Shown: one piece after another, positions 23,884 through 23,902 of the stretch
Position numbering within the stretch: the first letter of the stretch is position 1
Layout of the letters: each line of letters begins with the position of its first letter
Source: Xanthobacteraceae bacterium
GTDB lineage: Bacteria; Pseudomonadota; Alphaproteobacteria; Rhizobiales; Xanthobacteraceae
Direction: 5' to 3'
NCBI GenBank assembly: GCA_030037185.1
Contig: JASHRR010001219.1
Coordinates: 1 to 23,902 of the forward strand
DNA length: 23,902 nt
Notes under the pieces: model-generated
The model's database searches: none
What the model was told of the DNA's origin: nothing
Seen by the model: only the letters and a program-made list of their open reading frames with translations
Translations under genes and position numbers: made by a program

Positions 23884-23902
23884 GGGAGGAAGATCGACAG
23901 CG

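Noticed and set aside
1..23902. CRISPR arrays, tRNA or rRNA genes, phage structural genes, toxin-antitoxin or known defence systems
   Set aside because: None was seen: no regularly spaced repeats, no cloverleaf or rRNA sequence recognised, and no family motif of these systems in any frame.

Overview
The window looks like a piece of a Bradyrhizobium or close relative (Rhizobiales, Nitrobacteraceae) chromosome. The base composition is GC-rich. The order ppx-rlmE, then guaB, rsmB and guaA, the small hypothetical proteins and a GATGAGCGAAGCG-type palindromic repeat all fit that group. This assignment comes from family recall, not from a search.

Bases 1 to about 10260 are core-like and well preserved. 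They hold the start of a CoxL-type molybdenum hydroxylase (minus strand, cut by the window edge), a Ppx/GppA phosphatase overlapping by 4 bases with the 23S rRNA methyltransferase rlmE, a convergent periplasmic substrate-binding protein, a DHA2-type MFS exporter, a Pmp3/YqaE-like membrane peptide, and guaB, rsmB and guaA. GuaB and GuaA make the two successive steps from IMP to GMP. The guaA start codon lies 4 bases after the rsmB stop.

Bases 10261 to about 13706 look like a small genomic island at the 3' end of guaA. The last codons of guaA and the sequence just after the stop are imperfectly repeated at 13655-13705, as expected for an attL/attR pair. A second 39-bp direct repeat lies just inside both ends. 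The cargo is a divergent SDR oxidoreductase/LysR regulator pair with a dyad between them, plus a thrice-framed remnant of what looks like a 2OG-Fe(II) oxygenase-type protein. I see no integrase.

Bases 13706-23902 are an accessory region rich in broken genes. Apparently intact are an exported alpha/beta-hydrolase, a PadR regulator, a fused cytoplasmic-domain/lipoprotein-like ORF, a one-TM protein and a 97-residue protein with a very strong ribosome binding site. Broken are a truncated PadR copy, an IS630 transposase, a SAM methyltransferase, a DmpA-type peptidase (late frameshift only), a proline iminopeptidase fragment and a 5'-truncated group II intron maturase with a domain V-like hairpin.

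The most interesting unit is at 14.8-16.7 kb. Two near-identical 19-bp palindromes (TATATCCG-N3-CGGATATA) each lie between a TTGACT -35 and a -10 placed so that transcription would start at an ATG. One drives the PadR gene. The other precedes a decayed PadR copy that survives as a 42-codon ORF overlapping the hydrolase start by ATGA. I infer a PadR-autoregulated, probably leaderless switch that also controls the exported hydrolase.
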